From: Ideonella margarita
GTDB lineage: Bacteria; Pseudomonadota; Gammaproteobacteria; Burkholderiales; Burkholderiaceae_C
Length of the DNA stretch: 64,000 nucleotides
Direction: 5' to 3'
Assembly: GCF_038066635.1 (NCBI RefSeq)
Contig: NZ_JBBUTI010000005.1
Span: 186,001-250,000 of the forward strand
Below are positions 62,994-64,000 of this stretch, one piece after another. The position numbers and the translations under genes were made by a program. Every line of letters begins with the position of its first letter. The stretch's first letter is position 1. The notes beneath the pieces are model-generated. The model ran no database searches. It was not told the origin of the DNA and saw only the letters and a list, made by a program, of their open reading frames with translations.

Positions 62994-64000
62994 CGGCGGG
63001 CCCCGCGTCGCAGCAGCAGGATGAAGGTCGGCGCGCCCACCAGGGCAGTGATCACGCCCACCGGCAGTTGCAACGGCGCTGCAATCGTGCGGGCCACCGT
63101 GTCGGCAGCCAGCAGGAAGGCGCCGCCCGCCAGCGCACTGGCCGGCAGCAGCAGGCGCTGGTCATTGCCGATCAACAGGCGCAGCGCATGTGGCACCACC
63201 AACCCGACAAAACCAACCGTGCCAGCAGTAGCCACGGCCAGCGCCGCCGCCAGTGACGCCGCCACGTAGATGACACCGCGCACACGCGCCACCGGCACGC
63301 CCAGCATCTGCGCCGGGCCGGGCCCGCGCAACAGCAAATTCAACTCGCGACCCAGTGGCCACAGCAGCACACACAGCAAGGGCGGTGCCAGCAGCACCGG
63401 CCACGGCATGTCGGCACCCGACAAATCGCCCAGCATCCAGAACAGCATGCCGCGCAGCCGCTCACCTGGGGCCAGCGTCAGCAACAGGCTCACACCGGCC
63501 ATGCTGATGGATGACACCATCACGCCCGTCAGCAACAGCCTCGGGGAGCCGTCCTGGCTGCTCACGGCATCGATCCGGCCCATGTCATGGTGGGCCAGCA
63601 CAAACACGACCAGCACCACCGCCAGCGCACCGCCAAACGCACCCAGGTGCACCAGCCACACGCCGCAGCCCAGCGCCAGCGCGCTCAAAGCGCCAAGGGC
63701 AGCGCCACCGGACAAGCCCAGCACGTACGGATCAGCCAGCGGGTTGCGCAGCAGCACCTGCATCAAGGCACCGGCCAGAGCCAGCAGTGCGCCGGTGGTC
63801 ATTGCAGCCAGCGCACGGGGCAGACGCAGGCGGTGGACGATGTCGGCCTCCGCGCTGTCGTCGGGCTGGAACAACCAGCCGGGCAGTTGTTCCAGGGGCA
63901 GGTTCGACGACCCGCTGGCCAGCGCCCACAGCAGCACCGCCGCCAGCAACACCATCAGCAGCGCCAGCACTGTCCAGGGGCGTGCGCCCCAGCGTTGCGA
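62990..64000 (-). CDS. btuC: BtuC/FecCD-family ABC permease (N-terminus off window)
   Basis: At least 336 residues, open to the window edge. RLRLPRALAAMTTGALLALA, GALMQVLLRNPLADPYVLGL, SGGAALGA and GTVGFVGLVVPHALRLLIG are FecCD/BtuC signatures, with about ten membrane segments expected. A GTG at 63970 is a possible start, but the frame continues beyond it, so the true start probably lies outside. Forms the corrinoid channel with BtuD. Confidence 0.9.
   Translation of the reverse strand, partial: SQRWGARPWTVLALLMVLLAAVLLWALASGSSNLPLEQLPGWLFQPDDSAEADIVHRLRLPRALAAMTTGALLALAGALMQVLLRNPLADPYVLGLSGGAALGALSALALGCGVWLVHLGAFGGALAVVLVVFVLAHHDMGRIDAVSSQDGSPRLLLTGVMVSSISMAGVSLLLTLAPGERLRGMLFWMLGDLSGADMPWPVLLAPPLLCVLLWPLGRELNLLLRGPGPAQMLGVPVARVRGVIYVAASLAAALAVATAGTVGFVGLVVPHALRLLIGNDQRLLLPASALAGGAFLLAADTVARTIAAPLQLPVGVITALVGAPTFILLLRRGARR

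Overview
The window is high-GC DNA with Burkholderiales (Betaproteobacteria) gene content. The best clue to the replicon is at 31.4-38.5 kb: a Rep_3-type initiator, an iteron-bearing intergenic region, a ParA with an N-terminal helix-turn-helix, ParB, and a large tyrosine recombinase. From family knowledge, this ParA/ParB/recombinase set resembles those of Burkholderia/Cupriavidus secondary chromosomes (chromids). Core-type genes lie on both sides (infA, selD, psd, cobalamin genes). I therefore infer a chromid or megaplasmid origin region rather than a small plasmid. No rRNA, tRNA, CRISPR array or intact insertion sequence was seen.

Layout. 0-3.2 kb: a small catabolic operon (VOC dioxygenase-like, amidohydrolase, GlcG-like) divergent from a LysR regulator with an operator palindrome between them. 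3.3-8.8 kb: a stress/envelope island with a CHASE3 histidine kinase, a single-domain receiver, a NarL-type response regulator, a BON lipoprotein, DUF1328, DUF883/YqjD-, YqjE- and YqjK-like proteins, and a glycine-zipper protein. A TGTCCTACA-like motif recurs upstream of four of its transcription units. 9.1-16.6 kb: a 27-residue ORF with a strong ribosome site, then a LacI-controlled sugar ABC transporter/beta-glucosidase operon with a clear promoter and operator. 16.7-25 kb: VF530-like protein, aldo/keto reductase, Gfo/Idh/MocA oxidoreductase, APC permease, TonB receptor and small conserved genes. 25-29.6 kb: a PhnCDE-like ABC transporter divergent from selD, which suggests selenium-oxyanion uptake. 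29.6-31 kb: infA, a small conserved protein and a methyltransferase.

31-38.5 kb is the replication/partition locus. Rep (minus) and parAB (plus) are divergent around about 870 bp with six 20-bp iterons, an 11-bp inverted pair enclosing them, and an AT-rich stretch. A 15-bp palindrome, GTTGAACGGTTCAAC, occurs upstream of parA, in frame inside parA (once) and parB (twice), and, with one change, near the recombinase. These are the best parS candidates. In the three coding copies it is read in the same frame as Leu-Asn-Gly-Ser-Thr.

38.5-51.4 kb: AraC regulator with a divergent sterol-desaturase-like hydroxylase; a tyrosine-recombinase homologue that has lost nearly all catalytic residues, with a repeat cluster upstream; ExeA/GspA-GspB; phosphatidylserine decarboxylase; a penicillin/AHL acylase-type Ntn hydrolase; a glycosyltransferase; a GNAT acetyltransferase; and an M43 metalloprotease. 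51.6-64 kb: a tightly overlapping minus-strand cluster for cobalamin uptake (BtuC, BtuD, BtuF types) and late cobalamin assembly (cobO, cobT, cbiB, cobD, cobS, cobC, cobB, cobU, cobQ). It runs off the right edge.
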